NCBI RefSeq assembly: GCF_008180195.1
Contig: NZ_VTAV01000001.1
Coordinates: 868,001 to 932,000 of the forward strand
Source of the DNA: Sphingobacterium phlebotomi
GTDB taxonomy: Bacteria > Bacteroidota > Bacteroidia > Sphingobacteriales > Sphingobacteriaceae
DNA length: 64,000 nt
Reading direction: 5' to 3'
Under the pieces are notes generated by a model. That model had not been told where the DNA came from, ran no database searches, and was given only the letters and a program-made list of their open reading frames with translations. Position numbers and translations under genes: made by a program. Positions 19,601 through 28,723 of this stretch are shown in pieces. The first letter of the stretch is position 1. Every line of letters starts with the position of its first letter.

Positions 19601-22125
19601 GTCCGGCTTTGGCCTTTGACCGCATATTTATCCCATATATGGACGTTTTTCTGTTTGCAGGTAACGGAAAAATCATCGGCACTGTCCGAATAGTGGATTT
19701 TTACATCTGCATCGAACAGGTGCGAAGCAAATCGGGCGTAGATGCCTGTGGGTATCCAGCGTTCGCCCAGATTAAAATCGAGTTCCTCAAATTCAATACG
19801 TCTTGGTCGGGCTTCTTCCAAAACGGCAAGGCTTTCTTTGGCTTCTGTATCAGCGGAATTGTTTTCGATGTAGGTTCTGACCTCTTGGGCTTTCTCCACC
19901 ACGTTGCCCGCAATCCAGCGTTCGGCTATTTCGTATTCCCTTTGGAGTGGATTGTAATAAATACGACCTCGGAGGGCTTCTTTCAGGGTATCGGCAGGCA
20001 TACCACTGGTTTTGGACATATAGTCCAAATCCACGCTACCGTATTGGTTCAGCGAAGCCGCTAACGCTTCATCGGGATTGTCCGTTGCTATGGTTACGGT
20101 AGAAAAACTTACAGGACGACTGAATATATCTGCCTTGTGTACGACGCCACCGACAACACGCTCCAAATAGGGCATTTCTTTGCCTACACTGTCTGTTTTG
20201 ATGAGCTTGATATTGTCCGCACTGTTGAGATTTCCGTACCTTTTGACAAAAGCATCGTATAAGCGGTTAAGGTTTTCCCTTTCTTCCTTGTGTTCTGAAT
20301 GTTTCTCGGCTTCTTTTTGGTAGAGGTCGATATAGGTATCACGAACTTGGATATATGCTTCGGCTCTTGCTTTTTGCAAAGACGGTAACTGCAACGGGTG
20401 GAATATTGCCCTTGCATCACTTTTATCCACTTCCTGCAAATAGCCGACCCAACCGTTATCTACGACAAGGCAATCGTTACGGTGAAACTGTTGGAGTTCG
20501 TCACTGTACGGAGCAGGTTCGGGAACAGTAGCAGGTACGGTACCGGCTGACTTATCGGCTTGGCCATTACCGTTTGCCTGTGAAAATAAATCGCCGATTG
20601 TTTTCTGTTTTGTGCCATTGGTTTGTAAGGTTTTATTGACCGTGCCGTTTGATGCTGGAGATGTATAGGACTGTTGCATCGCTCCGCTAAAGAGGTCGGT
20701 TTGCCGACCTCTTGGGGTACGTTTTCTTTTTGTCGTTTGTCTTTTGGCTTGGGTGGTTTTCTTTGGCGGGGTAATAACCGCTACGGTTTCATTTACATTT
20801 TCAAACAGGTCGAAAATGCTTAGCTGTTTTAATTCCTGCTGGCTTTCCTGTACAATGGCTGGTGCAGTAAAACGCGGTCGTTCGGGTTGTATGATTTCGG
20901 GTTCAGTAGCCGGAGGTGCCGGCGTTGGCGTAATCGGAATTTGTACGATAGGTTCATCGTTGCTTTCGCCTTTGTACAAATCAAAATTCAGGTGCTTTCC
21001 AAAATCTTCGGAAAGCATTTGCTTCAAATCTTTGGCAATCCCCGCAACACCGTCTTTATGCGTATAGATAATTGCAGGTTTTCCGTATGGGTCGGTATCT
21101 ATCTTACGGTCGGTATGTATGACCCTCGTACCGTCACGGAAAAAAGCATTGCTTGAAGTATCGTATTTGGTCTGCCTGCTTTGGCAAAACAGCTCTTCCA
21201 ATTCGCTCAGAGGTTGTTTTGCCGTATTCTTTTGCAGGATAATCAGGTCGCTTCCGACTTCTGTACCTGCATATTCCGTGAACAGGTTGTTTGGCAATCG
21301 GACAACCGACACCAGATGGTTGCTTTTCATTAACGCCCTACGTATCGGCTCATTGTTGGGGCTGTTTAAAATTCCTTGCGAAGTAATAAATACCTGCAAA
21401 CCACCCTCACGGAGCATATCGTTTCCTTTCAAAAAGAAATAATTGTGTATGCTACGGGCAGCCTGTATTTTTGCGGGGTCTTTGCTTCGGGAAAACGTAA
21501 GATCGAACACGGAAGTATCGCCAAACGGAATGTTGCTTGCAACAACATCATAGCTATTTTGTTCCTTTTCGGGGATTTCCTCAAAACCGCTCACACGGAT
21601 ATTGCTTTCGGGATAGAGGTGTTTTAGGATTTTGCCTGTCAGCAAATCTTTTTCATAGGCAGTTACTTTGGTTTGTTGGTTTTCGGAAAAGGATTGTATA
21701 AACGAGCCGATACCTGCGGAGGGTTCAAGGAATTTCTGAATATTTACATCGCTTTCCCGCAGGGTTTCGGAAATTGCATCAATTACCTGTGGAGGTGTAT
21801 AAAAAGCCGTCAGCACGGAGCTTTTCATACTGTCCACGTATCGGCGGTATTGCTTATCGTCTTCGGACTTTTCTTTGAGCAGTTTGTGGAGTTCCAGCGT
21901 AATGGGGAATAAATCGTGTTCGGTTTTCCTCCAATGGTTGATATCTATTTCATTTGCTATGGGGTTCAATACGAATTTAAGACCGCCAAATCCGCTGTAT
22001 TGTTTCATTGACAGTCTTTCACCCACGGTAGCGTTTCGTTGCTCTTTTTCCAATGTAAAGGCAATCCGCAGGGCTTCGATATTGTGCAAGAGATGCTGCC
22101 GTTTACTGAAGCCCATTTTCCTCAA
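16684..22125 (-). CDS. giant N6-adenine DNA methylase-SNF2-like helicase of the ICE backbone
   Basis: An 1813-residue protein typical of Bacteroidota conjugative elements. The N-terminal half has an N6-methyltransferase fold with the SAM-binding motif EPSAGIGSF and the catalytic motif SNIPFGD (an NPPF variant). The middle is low-complexity and basic ([14 protein letters not shown]). The C-terminal half is a superfamily 2 helicase: Walker A GAGKT near residue 970, Walker B DESH near 1131, and motif [11 protein letters not shown] near 1472. Its role may be protecting or remodelling the element's DNA during transfer; I know of no proof. The start overlaps the end of the DUF1896 gene by 23 nt. 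A second Met lies three codons in. Confidence 0.9.
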   Translation of the reverse strand: MRKMGFSKRQHLLHNIEALRIAFTLEKEQRNATVGERLSMKQYSGFGGLKFVLNPIANEIDINHWRKTEHDLFPITLELHKLLKEKSEDDKQYRRYVDSMKSSVLTAFYTPPQVIDAISETLRESDVNIQKFLEPSAGIGSFIQSFSENQQTKVTAYEKDLLTGKILKHLYPESNIRVSGFEEIPEKEQNSYDVVASNIPFGDTSVFDLTFSRSKDPAKIQAARSIHNYFFLKGNDMLREGGLQVFITSQGILNSPNNEPIRRALMKSNHLVSVVRLPNNLFTEYAGTEVGSDLIILQKNTAKQPLSELEELFCQSRQTKYDTSSNAFFRDGTRVIHTDRKIDTDPYGKPAIIYTHKDGVAGIAKDLKQMLSEDFGKHLNFDLYKGESNDEPIVQIPITPTPAPPATEPEIIQPERPRFTAPAIVQESQQELKQLSIFDLFENVNETVAVITPPKKTTQAKRQTTKRKRTPRGRQTDLFSGAMQQSYTSPASNGTVNKTLQTNGTKQKTIGDLFSQANGNGQADKSAGTVPATVPEPAPYSDELQQFHRNDCLVVDNGWVGYLQEVDKSDARAIFHPLQLPSLQKARAEAYIQVRDTYIDLYQKEAEKHSEHKEERENLNRLYDAFVKRYGNLNSADNIKLIKTDSVGKEMPYLERVVGGVVHKADIFSRPVSFSTVTIATDNPDEALAASLNQYGSVDLDYMSKTSGMPADTLKEALRGRIYYNPLQREYEIAERWIAGNVVEKAQEVRTYIENNSADTEAKESLAVLEEARPRRIEFEELDFNLGERWIPTGIYARFASHLFDADVKIHYSDSADDFSVTCKQKNVHIWDKYAVKGQSRTYDGIALLKHALVNTTPDVSKTVQVDGKDVKVRDMEAIQMANSKIDEIRTSFTDWLHAQSDEFKTRLTDQYNDTFNCFVRPNYDGSHQEFPGLDRKALGIEELYSSQKDAVWMIKLNNGAICDHEVGAGKTLIMCTGAQEMKRLGLVHKPMIIGLKANIPEIAEAYRTAYPHAKILYPGIDDFTPQKRLRIFGDIKNNDWDCVILTHDQFGMIPQSPEIQKEILQIELDSVEQNLDFLRSQGNEITRGMLAGAEKQKENLEVKLKTLAHDIENRKDDIVDFKMMGIDHLFVDESHQFKNLMFNTRHSRVAGLGNQQGSQKAINLLFAIHTIQERTNADMGATFLSGTTISNSLTELYLLFKYLRPRALEKQGINSFDAWAAIYAKKTTDYEFSVANNIVAKERFRYFIKVPELAQFYSEITDYRTAEMIGIDRPEKNEIFYNIPPTPDQEKFIEKLMEFAKSGKGELLGREPLSKKEEKAKMLIATDYARKMSLDMRMVNPHYQDHADNKASHCADNIAKYYNKFNAQKGTQFIFSDLGTYKPNQWNIYSEIKRKLVEDHDIPAHEIRFIQEAKNDKQRKELIKGMNEGKIRVLFGSTSMLGTGVNAQKRAVAVHHLDTPWRPSDLAQRDGRAIRKGNEIAKHFNDNKVDVIIYAVEKSLDSYKFNLLHNKQLFIDQLKSNNLGKRTIDEGGMDEKSGMNFSEYVAILMGNTDLLDKAKIEKQIAGLESERQSFNRSKSSAKYKLEDYEAELGKAQSRYDRMSLDWNNLQGRIQKNTDGSVANLIKLDGLSPNADIKQIGAKLNQLADKSRTGGDYEEIGNLYGFQLLVKTEMSQKEGVDIRVNRFFIQGEGTIKYTFNNGVMAKDPETASLNFIKALEKLPTYIRKEQENMADFQKNIPILKEVINGTWTKENRLSELKTELAAIERKIQLSITPEPIEKSTEQVEKQQENPKAMESVVPTKSIYMSRGVL

Positions 22126-22540
22126 TCCATATTGCGATGGTTCCGGTTATCTCGGTATAGAGCAGGTCAAACTCATAACCGTAGGCAAAATCATCGGCTA
22201 GTTCATATTGGGCGAAAACATTCTCGCAAACAGGGAACATTTTCAGAGCGAACCGCCGCAGTTCCTCGTCTGCCATTAGGGTATCGAACTCATTGCATAC
22301 TACCTGAAAAACCATATCAAACTTGGAGAAGTGCAAACCCTCAAAGAGTATGTAATTCGCTATCTCATTACATTGCTCAATGGCATTGCCGGAACGGAAC
22401 GCATCCTCATAGGCATTGGCAGCCCACGAGGAACGCTGGTCAATAAATTTTTGGTTGCTGGCTTTTTCAGGGAAACTACTGTTCAGGAGTTCCTGTAGTC
22501 GTAAACGGAAATACGACAGGTCTTTTTGCTGTGTACTCAT
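22103..22540 (-). CDS. DUF1896 family protein
   Basis: A 145-residue acidic protein of the DUF1896 family, which occurs almost only in Bacteroidota mobile elements directly before the large methylase-helicase. I take the ATG at 22540 ([11 protein letters not shown]) rather than the in-frame start 54 bp further upstream, because the family begins here and the extension is unlike coding sequence. Family-like blocks are [25 protein letters not shown] and [16 protein letters not shown]. It overlaps the helicase gene by 23 nt, so the two are translationally coupled. The function is unknown. Confidence 0.85.
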   Translation of the reverse strand: MSTQQKDLSYFRLRLQELLNSSFPEKASNQKFIDQRSSWAANAYEDAFRSGNAIEQCNEIANYILFEGLHFSKFDMVFQVVCNEFDTLMADEELRRFALKMFPVCENVFAQYELADDFAYGYEFDLLYTEITGTIAIWIEENGLQ

Positions 22541-22610
22541 AATAAAATTTTGTTTAGAATTTTGCGTAAAACCTAAAATTAGAGCAGGGAGCAAGAGCCT
22601 TTGAAGAAGT

Positions 22611-22643
22611 GGCAGGGTTTGGCTTCGGGAGGCAGGATTTGGC
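22611..22643 (-). promoter_or_regulatory. tandem 13-bp repeat upstream of DUF1896-helicase (site A)
   Basis: Two copies of a 13-bp unit on the plus strand, GGCAGGGTTTGGC (22611-22623) and GGCAGGATTTGGC (22631-22643), lie exactly 20 bp apart, about 70-100 bp upstream of the DUF1896 start. Related sites lie upstream of three other minus-strand backbone units (B, C and D below). A −7-like box TAATTTTA occurs on the minus strand near 22579. This is probably an operator or activator site for a common regulator; that is inference. Confidence 0.55.
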
Positions 22644-22653
22644 AGAACAGTGT

Positions 22654-22983
22654 TTATTCAGATATCGTTATAGAGTTGTCCACTTCATTGACATATACGT
22701 CCGACCCATCAAAATCATCATCATCGTTTTGGGAACTTTGTCTTGTAAAAAGCTCCAGTCTGTCAACTTGCCCAAAAAGCCGAACAATACGCTTTCTGAT
22801 TTTGTCAGGTTTTTCGGATTGTCTTCCACGGGGAGATATAAGCACCTGTGGAACATCTCTTGCATGTCTTTCAAGAGGTTTTCCCTTTGTGAACAGTAGG
22901 ACGATTTCTGCATTTGCCCGTGTAATATATCCCATTCCAATAAAAACCCAATCATTGTTCCTGTTCGTTTTTTTTTCTTGCAA
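22654..22983 (-). pseudogene. truncated MT-A70 family DNA adenine methyltransferase (C-terminal part only)
   Basis: About 105 residues match the C-terminal end of MT-A70-type N6-adenine methyltransferases: GMGYITRANAEIVLLFTKGK, VLISPRG, SEKPDKIRKRIV and RLELFTRQ. The catalytic DPPW motif and the N-terminal two thirds are absent, and no start other than TTG exists. Upstream frames do not continue the family, and a run of nine A (minus strand) lies near the break. The remnant is flanked by two related direct repeats (22611-22643 and 23024-23056) and abuts the arsenic operon, so the rest was probably lost when that cargo arrived. Confidence 0.75.
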
Positions 22984-23023
22984 CGGCTAAGGTATCAGCG
23001 AGAAGAAAAGGTCGACTGAAAGT

Positions 23024-23056
23024 GGCAGAGTTTGGCTTTGAGAGGTAGGGTTTTAC
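23024..23056 (-). promoter_or_regulatory. tandem 13-bp repeat (site B)
   Basis: Units GGCAGAGTTTGGC (23024-23036) and GGTAGGGTTTTAC (23044-23056) have the same 20-bp period as site A and about 30 of 37 bases in common with it. It lies about 40 bp upstream of the truncated MT-A70 frame and probably served the promoter of the intact gene. Confidence 0.5.
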
Positions 23057-23120
23057 CACACATAAGATTATTAAAAGAATTGATTGTTTTTTTACAAACC
23101 ATATTATATCTAAATTTATT

Positions 23121-23136
23121 ATCGTAATATTGCGAT
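23121..23136. promoter_or_regulatory. ArsR operator 1
   Basis: The imperfect palindrome ATCGTAATATTGCGAT ends 17 bp before the arsR start. The same sequence in reverse orientation, with one or two changes, occurs at 23505-23520. This is the expected pattern for an autoregulated ArsR site: ArsR binds here and releases the promoter when it binds arsenite. Confidence 0.75.
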
Positions 23137-23152
23137 ATATAAAAAACAAAGC

Positions 23153-23482
23153 ATGGGACTTACTAAATCAGAAATATTCACGGACGAGCAAAACAGATTA
23201 GCTTCTCTATTTAAGGTTCTGGCACACCCTGCAAGGGTTGCCATACTTCAATATATCATTAACCAGAAAGCCTGTATCTGTAATGATCTGGTCGAGGAAT
23301 TGGGATTGGCACAGGCTACGATTTCTCAGCATTTAAAGGAGTTAAAGAGTATCGGCATCATTCAAGGCACAATCGAGGGTAAATCTGTTTGTTATTGCAT
23401 CGATAAAAATGTTTGGAAAAAAATCCAAGCAGATTTTAATTCATTCTTTGATCAGGAAGTAAAGGTAAACAAGTGCTGTTAG
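23153..23482 (+). CDS. arsR: ArsR/SmtB-family arsenic-responsive repressor
   Basis: A 109-residue winged-helix repressor. The helix-turn-helix region is LAQATISQHLKELKSIGII. Cys41 and Cys43 (ACICNDLV) sit where E. coli ArsR has its arsenite-binding CVC pair, and further Cys lie at 80, 82, 108 and 109 (ending NKCC), enough for a three-coordinate As(III) site. It is the first gene of the arsenic operon, with a palindromic operator just upstream and another before the next gene, so both promoters are likely repressed by this protein. Confidence 0.92.
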   Translation: MGLTKSEIFTDEQNRLASLFKVLAHPARVAILQYIINQKACICNDLVEELGLAQATISQHLKELKSIGIIQGTIEGKSVCYCIDKNVWKKIQADFNSFFDQEVKVNKCC

Positions 23483-23504
23483 CCGTGTTTTTTTAATATT
23501 TAAC

Positions 23505-23520
23505 ATCGCTATATTACGAT
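23505..23520. promoter_or_regulatory. ArsR operator 2
   Basis: ATCGCTATATTACGAT, the reverse complement of operator 1 apart from small differences, lies in the 75-bp gap between arsR and the DUF6428 gene. It suggests a second, separately repressed promoter for the three structural genes. Confidence 0.7.
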
Positions 23521-23557
23521 ACAATATTTTAATAAATCATTTCAAAATTCAAAAACA

Positions 23558-24022
23558 ATGAAACTATCAAACATCAAAGAAATCTTACCAACATTGGACA
23601 ATGTTGAATTTCAATTAGCGGACGGAACATTTGTCCCCAAACATTTCCACGTTACGGAGGTAGGTATTGTTACAAAACATTTTATTGATTGTGGCGGAAC
23701 GATCAGAAATAAAAAGGTCGTCAACTTCCAGTTGTGGAACGCCAACGATTTTGAACACAGGCTAAAGCCGACCAAACTATTGAACATCATCAAACTGTCC
23801 GAAGAAAAATTGGATATTCAAGATGCCGAAATAGAAGTGGAATACCAAAGCGAAACCATTGGCAAATACAATCTGGATTTTAACGGAAACCATTTTGTAC
23901 TGAAAAACAAACAAACCGCTTGTTTGGCAAGTGATGCCTGCGGTATTCCTGCCGAAAAACAAAAAGTAGAATTATCAGAGCTGAACAGTGCTTGCTGTTC
24001 GCCTAATTCGGACTGTTGTTAA
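23558..24022 (+). CDS. DUF6428 family protein of arsenic operons
   Basis: A 154-residue protein of the family called DUF6428, regularly found between arsR and arsenate reductase genes in Bacteroidota. The N-terminal part (FVPKHFHVTEVGIVTKHFID) is conserved with several His. The C-terminus is Cys-rich (TACLASDACG, then ACCSPNSDCC), which suggests binding of As(III). The biochemical role is not known; an arsenite chaperone handing metalloid to ACR3 is one guess. The phosphatase-like gene starts 19 bp after it. Confidence 0.82.
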   Translation: MKLSNIKEILPTLDNVEFQLADGTFVPKHFHVTEVGIVTKHFIDCGGTIRNKKVVNFQLWNANDFEHRLKPTKLLNIIKLSEEKLDIQDAEIEVEYQSETIGKYNLDFNGNHFVLKNKQTACLASDACGIPAEKQKVELSELNSACCSPNSDCC

Positions 24023-24041
24023 ACCCTATAAACCAATCGTA

Positions 24042-24656
24042 ATGTACAAGAATTTAGCTGAAACCATAAAGGGAATATCTGATGTTCAGACCGTAAGCGA
24101 AGAACGTAAAACCATATTGCAACCCTTGATAGACTTCGTACAACAAAAAGTAAGCAACGGACAGGTAATAAATCTCAATTTCATCTGTACACACAATTCA
24201 CGAAGAAGCCATTTATCGCAGGTTTGGGCACAGGTGGCAAGTGTATATTACCATATCCCGAATGTATATTGCTATTCGGGCGGTACGGAAGAAACGGCAT
24301 TATTTCCGAAAGTAGTGGAAACATTGAATGAACAGGGTTTTTCTGCTTTCAAAATTTCGGAAGCGGACAATCCTGTTTATGCTATTAAGTACAGTGAAAA
24401 TGCTTTGCCGATTATCGGTTTTTCAAAAAAGTACGATAGCCCTTTCAATCCTGTATCGGCATTCACTGCCATTATGACCTGTTCACAGGCAGACGATGGC
24501 TGTCCTTTTATTGCAGGTGCAGAAAAGAGAATACCTATCACATTTGAAGACCCGAAGATTTCAGACGGCACAACAGAGCAGACAAAGATATATGCGGAAA
24601 GGAGTTTGGAGATAGCAACTGAAATGTTCTATGTTTTTTCAATGATTAAAAAATAA
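24042..24656 (+). CDS. arsC: low-molecular-weight phosphatase-type arsenate reductase-like protein
   Basis: A 204-residue protein related to low-molecular-weight protein tyrosine phosphatases and thioredoxin-coupled arsenate reductases. The P-loop CX5R is present as C49-T-H-N-S-R-R55. A further Cys pair lies in MTCSQADDGCPF, and IPITFEDP follows, where the family carries its resolving Cys and catalytic Asp. The likely reaction is reduction of arsenate to arsenite for export by ACR3. I chose the ATG at 24042 (MYKNLAETIKG); the longer frame starting inside the previous gene has no family match. It lies 3 bp before acr3. Confidence 0.82.
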   Translation: MYKNLAETIKGISDVQTVSEERKTILQPLIDFVQQKVSNGQVINLNFICTHNSRRSHLSQVWAQVASVYYHIPNVYCYSGGTEETALFPKVVETLNEQGFSAFKISEADNPVYAIKYSENALPIIGFSKKYDSPFNPVSAFTAIMTCSQADDGCPFIAGAEKRIPITFEDPKISDGTTEQTKIYAERSLEIATEMFYVFSMIKK

Positions 24657-24659
24657 CCA

Positions 24660-25688
24660 ATGCAACCAAAACTAAAATTTCTTGACCGTTACCTTACCCT
24701 ATGGATATTCCTTGCTATGGCATTTGGCGTAGGATTAGGATATTTCTTTCCCAACATTTCTAACGTAACAGACAGCTTGTCCGTAGGAACCACCAATATC
24801 CCGCTGGCAATAGGTTTGATACTGATGATGTACCCGCCATTGGCAAAGGTGGATTATACAGTATTGCCCAAAGCGTTTAAGGATAAAAAAGTAATTGGAA
24901 TATCTTTATTCCTCAATTGGGTAATCGGTACGGTAATGATGTTCGGGTTAGCCGTTCTGTTTTTAAGGAATGAACCCGATTATATGACGGGATTGATTTT
25001 GATAGGATTGGCAAGATGTATCGCAATGGTAATTGTATGGAGCGACCTGGCAAAAGCCAACAGGGAATATACGGCACTATTGGTAGCGTTGAACAGTGTC
25101 TTTCAGATATTGAGTTACAGTTTTTTGGTTTGGCTTTTTATCAACGTATTGCCGAGTAAATTAGGATTAGCCAATTTCAATGTAAATGTATCAATGAAAG
25201 ACGTTACCGAAAGCGTGTTGATATACTTGGGTATTCCTTTTTTTACAGGTTTCGTGAGCCGATATGTTCTTATAAAATCAAAAGGCATTGAATGGTACAA
25301 TAGAAAATACATACCGGCAGTATCACCTATTACACTTTACGCATTATTGTTTACCATTGTACTGATGTTCAGTTTGAAAGGCGACAAGATATTGGAGTTG
25401 CCAGTGGACGTGATTAAGATAGCCATACCGCTAATCATCTATTTTGTATTGATGTTTTTCGTGAGCTTTTTTATAAGCAAATCCCTGAATGTTCCTTATG
25501 ACAGGAACGCGTCCATAGCATTTACAGCCACCGGGAACAATTTTGAATTGGCCATAGCCGTAGCCATTGCGGTTTTTGGTATTCATTCTCCACAGGCATT
25601 TGTTGGCGTTATCGGACCATTGGTCGAAGTGCCTGTACTGATACTATTGGTAAGGGCAAGTTTATGGTTGAAGAAGAAACTATACTAA
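24660..25688 (+). CDS. acr3: ACR3-family arsenite efflux transporter
   Basis: Exports arsenite across the inner membrane. The 342-residue protein has about ten hydrophobic segments and begins KFLDRYLTLWIFLAMAFGVG, as in ACR3. The essential TM4 cysteine is present at Cys120 (ARCIAMVIVW), and TM9 carries the FTATGNNFELAIAVAIAVFG signature. It is the last gene of the arsenic operon. The following 73 bp separate it from the convergent ORF6N gene. Confidence 0.95.
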   Translation: MQPKLKFLDRYLTLWIFLAMAFGVGLGYFFPNISNVTDSLSVGTTNIPLAIGLILMMYPPLAKVDYTVLPKAFKDKKVIGISLFLNWVIGTVMMFGLAVLFLRNEPDYMTGLILIGLARCIAMVIVWSDLAKANREYTALLVALNSVFQILSYSFLVWLFINVLPSKLGLANFNVNVSMKDVTESVLIYLGIPFFTGFVSRYVLIKSKGIEWYNRKYIPAVSPITLYALLFTIVLMFSLKGDKILELPVDVIKIAIPLIIYFVLMFFVSFFISKSLNVPYDRNASIAFTATGNNFELAIAVAIAVFGIHSPQAFVGVIGPLVEVPVLILLVRASLWLKKKLY

Positions 25689-25761
25689 GTTGATGTAAAT
25701 AACTTAGCGGGATTTTAGAATTGTCAAGAAACTAAAATTAAACCCTCTGAATCCGGAGCGT

Positions 25762-26637
25762 TTATTGTTTGTTCAAGATGTGAAGCATCCTGCCCACCTC
25801 AATATCCATTCGGGAAAATGCAAACCATTTTTTGCCCAGGTCTTTGAGCGAAGCCCCTATATGGTAAAGCTCCGCTTGGTCTATTATCAAAAATCGGTCG
25901 TGGGTATCGGAGAAAACCTTAATTTCAATCGGGAGGTATTGGCTGTTGTACCGTTTTATGTCCAATTGTAGCTGATTGCTGATTGCTTTGGTGTAGATTG
26001 TTGCGGTTACATTTTGTTTTCGCTTACCCAATATCGTTAGTACCGTATCGTCCACATAATTATCAAGCAGGATAATGGACCTTTTTGCATTTCGGATAAT
26101 ATCGGAAACAAACGTATAGGCATCAAAAATCTGTCCGTTGTAGAAAACACCTTTTTTACTGTGGAGCTTATCACTTTCCAAAGCCTTAAAGATTTCCTCA
26201 AATTTTTGATCGGCTTGTAATTGCTTCAATTCAATTTTATCCAAACGATGAAACAGCGAAGCGTTGCTGATAAGCATCTTGCGCATTTCTACAAAGGCGT
26301 TCATAATCTCAATGCTGACCTTTACGGCAATATCACTACGCAGTAAAGCGGACATCATCGCCACCCCTTGCTCGCCGAATGCAAAGGGCAGGTAACGGCG
26401 TCCACCCCGCCCAACGTTTGAGGTGCCAAATTGGTACCTCAAAGATTTAGCTTCCTGTTCGGTAAGTTGAAAACAGAAGTTTTCGGGGAAACGGTTCTCA
26501 TTTCTTTTTAAAACCCTGTTGAGTGCTTTGGTTTCTACCTGATAGAGCATTGCCAAATCAGCATCTAGGATAACTTGTTTATCCCTAATAGTGTGGATAA
26601 GCGGTGCAATCTCTTTATGTGATATAAGATTGGTCAT
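25762..26637 (-). CDS. ORF6N-domain protein with PLD-like C-terminal domain
   Basis: A 291-residue protein. Residues about 10-95 are an ORF6N DNA-binding domain (KQVILDADLAMLYQVETKAL, RFPENFCFQLT, AFGEQGVAMMSALL). A coiled-coil linker follows. Residues about 165-285 resemble a phospholipase-D-like fold with one half-site, HDRFLIID, followed by GASLKDLGKK. ORF6N proteins are common in phages and ICEs, and the second domain suggests nucleic-acid binding or cleavage. It shares one base with the topB stop (TAATG), so it is translated with topB. Confidence 0.85.
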   Translation of the reverse strand: MTNLISHKEIAPLIHTIRDKQVILDADLAMLYQVETKALNRVLKRNENRFPENFCFQLTEQEAKSLRYQFGTSNVGRGGRRYLPFAFGEQGVAMMSALLRSDIAVKVSIEIMNAFVEMRKMLISNASLFHRLDKIELKQLQADQKFEEIFKALESDKLHSKKGVFYNGQIFDAYTFVSDIIRNAKRSIILLDNYVDDTVLTILGKRKQNVTATIYTKAISNQLQLDIKRYNSQYLPIEIKVFSDTHDRFLIIDQAELYHIGASLKDLGKKWFAFSRMDIEVGRMLHILNKQ

Positions 26638-28721
26638 TATCTTTTTGACTTTTTGTTTCTCTCAAATTCAAAAGAGCTTTGGGCATTGTCATGCAACACG
26701 ATATAAGCATCGAATTTCTTTCCGGCTTTACTTTTCATTCCTTTGATAAGTGAAGTTTTACCATTATTGACAAGGCTTGTTATGTCGGCTATGCCAATCT
26801 GCACACCGCAAACATTTCTAAACTGTATCCATTTACAGCTTTCGTCAGGACATTTGGCAATCTTATCACGGATAATAAGTTGCTGATTTTTGCATTTCGG
26901 ACAGGTAAGTTTCGGCAGGTTTATACTGGAGATGGAAGTTTGTAGCAGTTCTTCGGTAATGGATTTCGCATAGGTTTCCATTTCGCTTAGAAATACGCTT
27001 GCATCTACTTCGTTGATTTCGATTTTCTGTAAAGCCAGTTCCCATTCGGCAGTCATCATTACGTCCGAAATTTTTTTGTCTTTCACTAATCTATATACCA
27101 GTAATCCTTTTTCGGTCGGGATCAAGGATTTCCTTTCCCGTTGGATATAGCTACGGGTAAACAGCGTTTCAATTATTGCCGCCCGTGTCGCTGGGGTACC
27201 TATACCGATGTTTTGCAGGACTTTCCGTTCTTCCTCGCTTTCGATTTCTTTGCCTGCGTTTTCCATTGCCGACAATAGTCCGGCTTCTGTATAAAGCACA
27301 GGCGGTTTGGTTGTCTTTTCCAAAACGGAGGCTTCTTTTATTTTCAACTCATCGCCCGTTTTCAGTTCGGGTAGATCTTGTATGGGTTCGTTATCTTCGT
27401 CCGAAAATGTTCCTTTGATCGAACGCCAGCCCGCTTCCAAAACTTTACAGCCTTTTAGCATAAAATCGTAGTGTGATACTTCCAATGCTATATCCGTTAT
27501 TTCTTTAATGCAAGGCTGAGAGATAGCTTCGAGCAGTCGAAAGGCAATCATATCATAAACCTTTGTTTCGTCGGCATTGAGTGCAGACGGCACTTTGTCC
27601 GTGATGAGTATTCCGTGGTGGTCTGTTACACGCAGGTCATTCACGACACGTTTATTGAAGCGACCCCATTTTAATTTAGAAATAGCTTGCTTAAAGTTAT
27701 CATTGTCCTGTAACGCTCTTACAAGATTAGGTATCTCACTCCACATATCTTCGGGTATATATTTGCTTCCGGTACGTGGATAGGTAATAAATTTCTTTTC
27801 ATAAAGGTTCTGGGCAATATTGAGTGTTTGCTCTGCCGACAGGTTCAGCTTTTTATTGGCTTCTTTTTGCAAGCCTGTGAGATCAAAAAGCAAGGGGGGT
27901 TGCTCCGTGGTGTTTTTGTTTTCCACAGATATGACCGTTGCGGTTCCGTGTCTTTGGACCAGTCGTAATGTATCTTCCGCAAGCTTTTGTTCGTTCCATT
28001 TGGTTTTTGAGATACTCTTAAAATCAATATCCTCTTTGCGGTGCAATAGCTGAATTTGCCAATACTTTTTAATAGCGAAATTTTTATTTTCCAGATAGCG
28101 TTTACAAATCAAAGCCAATGTAGGTGTTTGCACCCTGCCCAGCGAATAAATGCCGTTGCCAGCGGCTATACTCAATGCCTGTGTCGCATTGATGCCGATC
28201 AGCCAATCGGCACGGCTTCTGCCTTGTGCAGCCTGAAATAAGCCGTCAAATTCTTTACCGTCTTTCAGGCTGTCAAACCCTTGCTTGATTGCTTTTTCAG
28301 TAAGCGAGCTTATCCAAAGCCGCTGAAAGGGCTTACGGCATTTCAGATATTCATAAATGTACCGAAAGATAAGTTCACCCTCACGACCTGCATCGGTAGC
28401 TACGATAATACTGTTGCTTTTATGGAATAGCTCCTTGATGACTTTCAGTTGCTTTAATGCTCCAGTATCGGCTGTATAACCTTTGTCTTTTTTGACCTTA
28501 CGAACAGTCAAAATAAACGGATTCGGGAGTATCGGCAAGGAAGCCTTGTCAAATCCCGAAATCCCATAATCTTCGGGCATTCCCAAACCGATAAGGTGTC
28601 CGAATGCCCACGTAACGAAATAGCCATTGCCCGTTAGATAACCGTCCTTTTTTTCGGAAACACCCAACAAGCCGGCTATTTCCCTTGCTACGCTTGGTTT
28701 TTCTGCGATAATTGTTTTCAT
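26637..28721 (-). CDS. topB: DNA topoisomerase III of the ICE
   Basis: A type IA topoisomerase of 694 residues that passes single strands during replication or transfer of the element. It has the Toprim domain (N-terminal IIAEKPSVA and ATDAGREGE at 108-116), the catalytic tyrosine at 314 in FITYPRTGS, and a C-terminal four-Cys zinc ribbon (LTCPKCKNQQ, then CPDESC). Length and layout match plasmid and ICE TopB proteins. It is encoded 2 bp after the DUF3945 gene. Confidence 0.94.
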   Translation of the reverse strand: MKTIIAEKPSVAREIAGLLGVSEKKDGYLTGNGYFVTWAFGHLIGLGMPEDYGISGFDKASLPILPNPFILTVRKVKKDKGYTADTGALKQLKVIKELFHKSNSIIVATDAGREGELIFRYIYEYLKCRKPFQRLWISSLTEKAIKQGFDSLKDGKEFDGLFQAAQGRSRADWLIGINATQALSIAAGNGIYSLGRVQTPTLALICKRYLENKNFAIKKYWQIQLLHRKEDIDFKSISKTKWNEQKLAEDTLRLVQRHGTATVISVENKNTTEQPPLLFDLTGLQKEANKKLNLSAEQTLNIAQNLYEKKFITYPRTGSKYIPEDMWSEIPNLVRALQDNDNFKQAISKLKWGRFNKRVVNDLRVTDHHGILITDKVPSALNADETKVYDMIAFRLLEAISQPCIKEITDIALEVSHYDFMLKGCKVLEAGWRSIKGTFSDEDNEPIQDLPELKTGDELKIKEASVLEKTTKPPVLYTEAGLLSAMENAGKEIESEEERKVLQNIGIGTPATRAAIIETLFTRSYIQRERKSLIPTEKGLLVYRLVKDKKISDVMMTAEWELALQKIEINEVDASVFLSEMETYAKSITEELLQTSISSINLPKLTCPKCKNQQLIIRDKIAKCPDESCKWIQFRNVCGVQIGIADITSLVNNGKTSLIKGMKSKAGKKFDAYIVLHDNAQSSFEFERNKKSKR

Positions 28722-28723
28722 AC

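Noticed and set aside
19342..20064. 240-codon open frame opposite the helicase gene
   Set aside because: It is a shadow of a strongly supported 1813-residue gene on the other strand and shows no recognisable family.
22609..22899. plus-strand frames opposite the MT-A70 remnant
   Set aside because: Only the minus strand gives a recognisable protein family.
22952..23149. N-terminal part of the MT-A70 gene in another frame (frameshift in the nine-base homopolymer)
   Set aside because: The upstream frame does not resemble the methyltransferase family, so truncation explains the remnant better than a frameshift.
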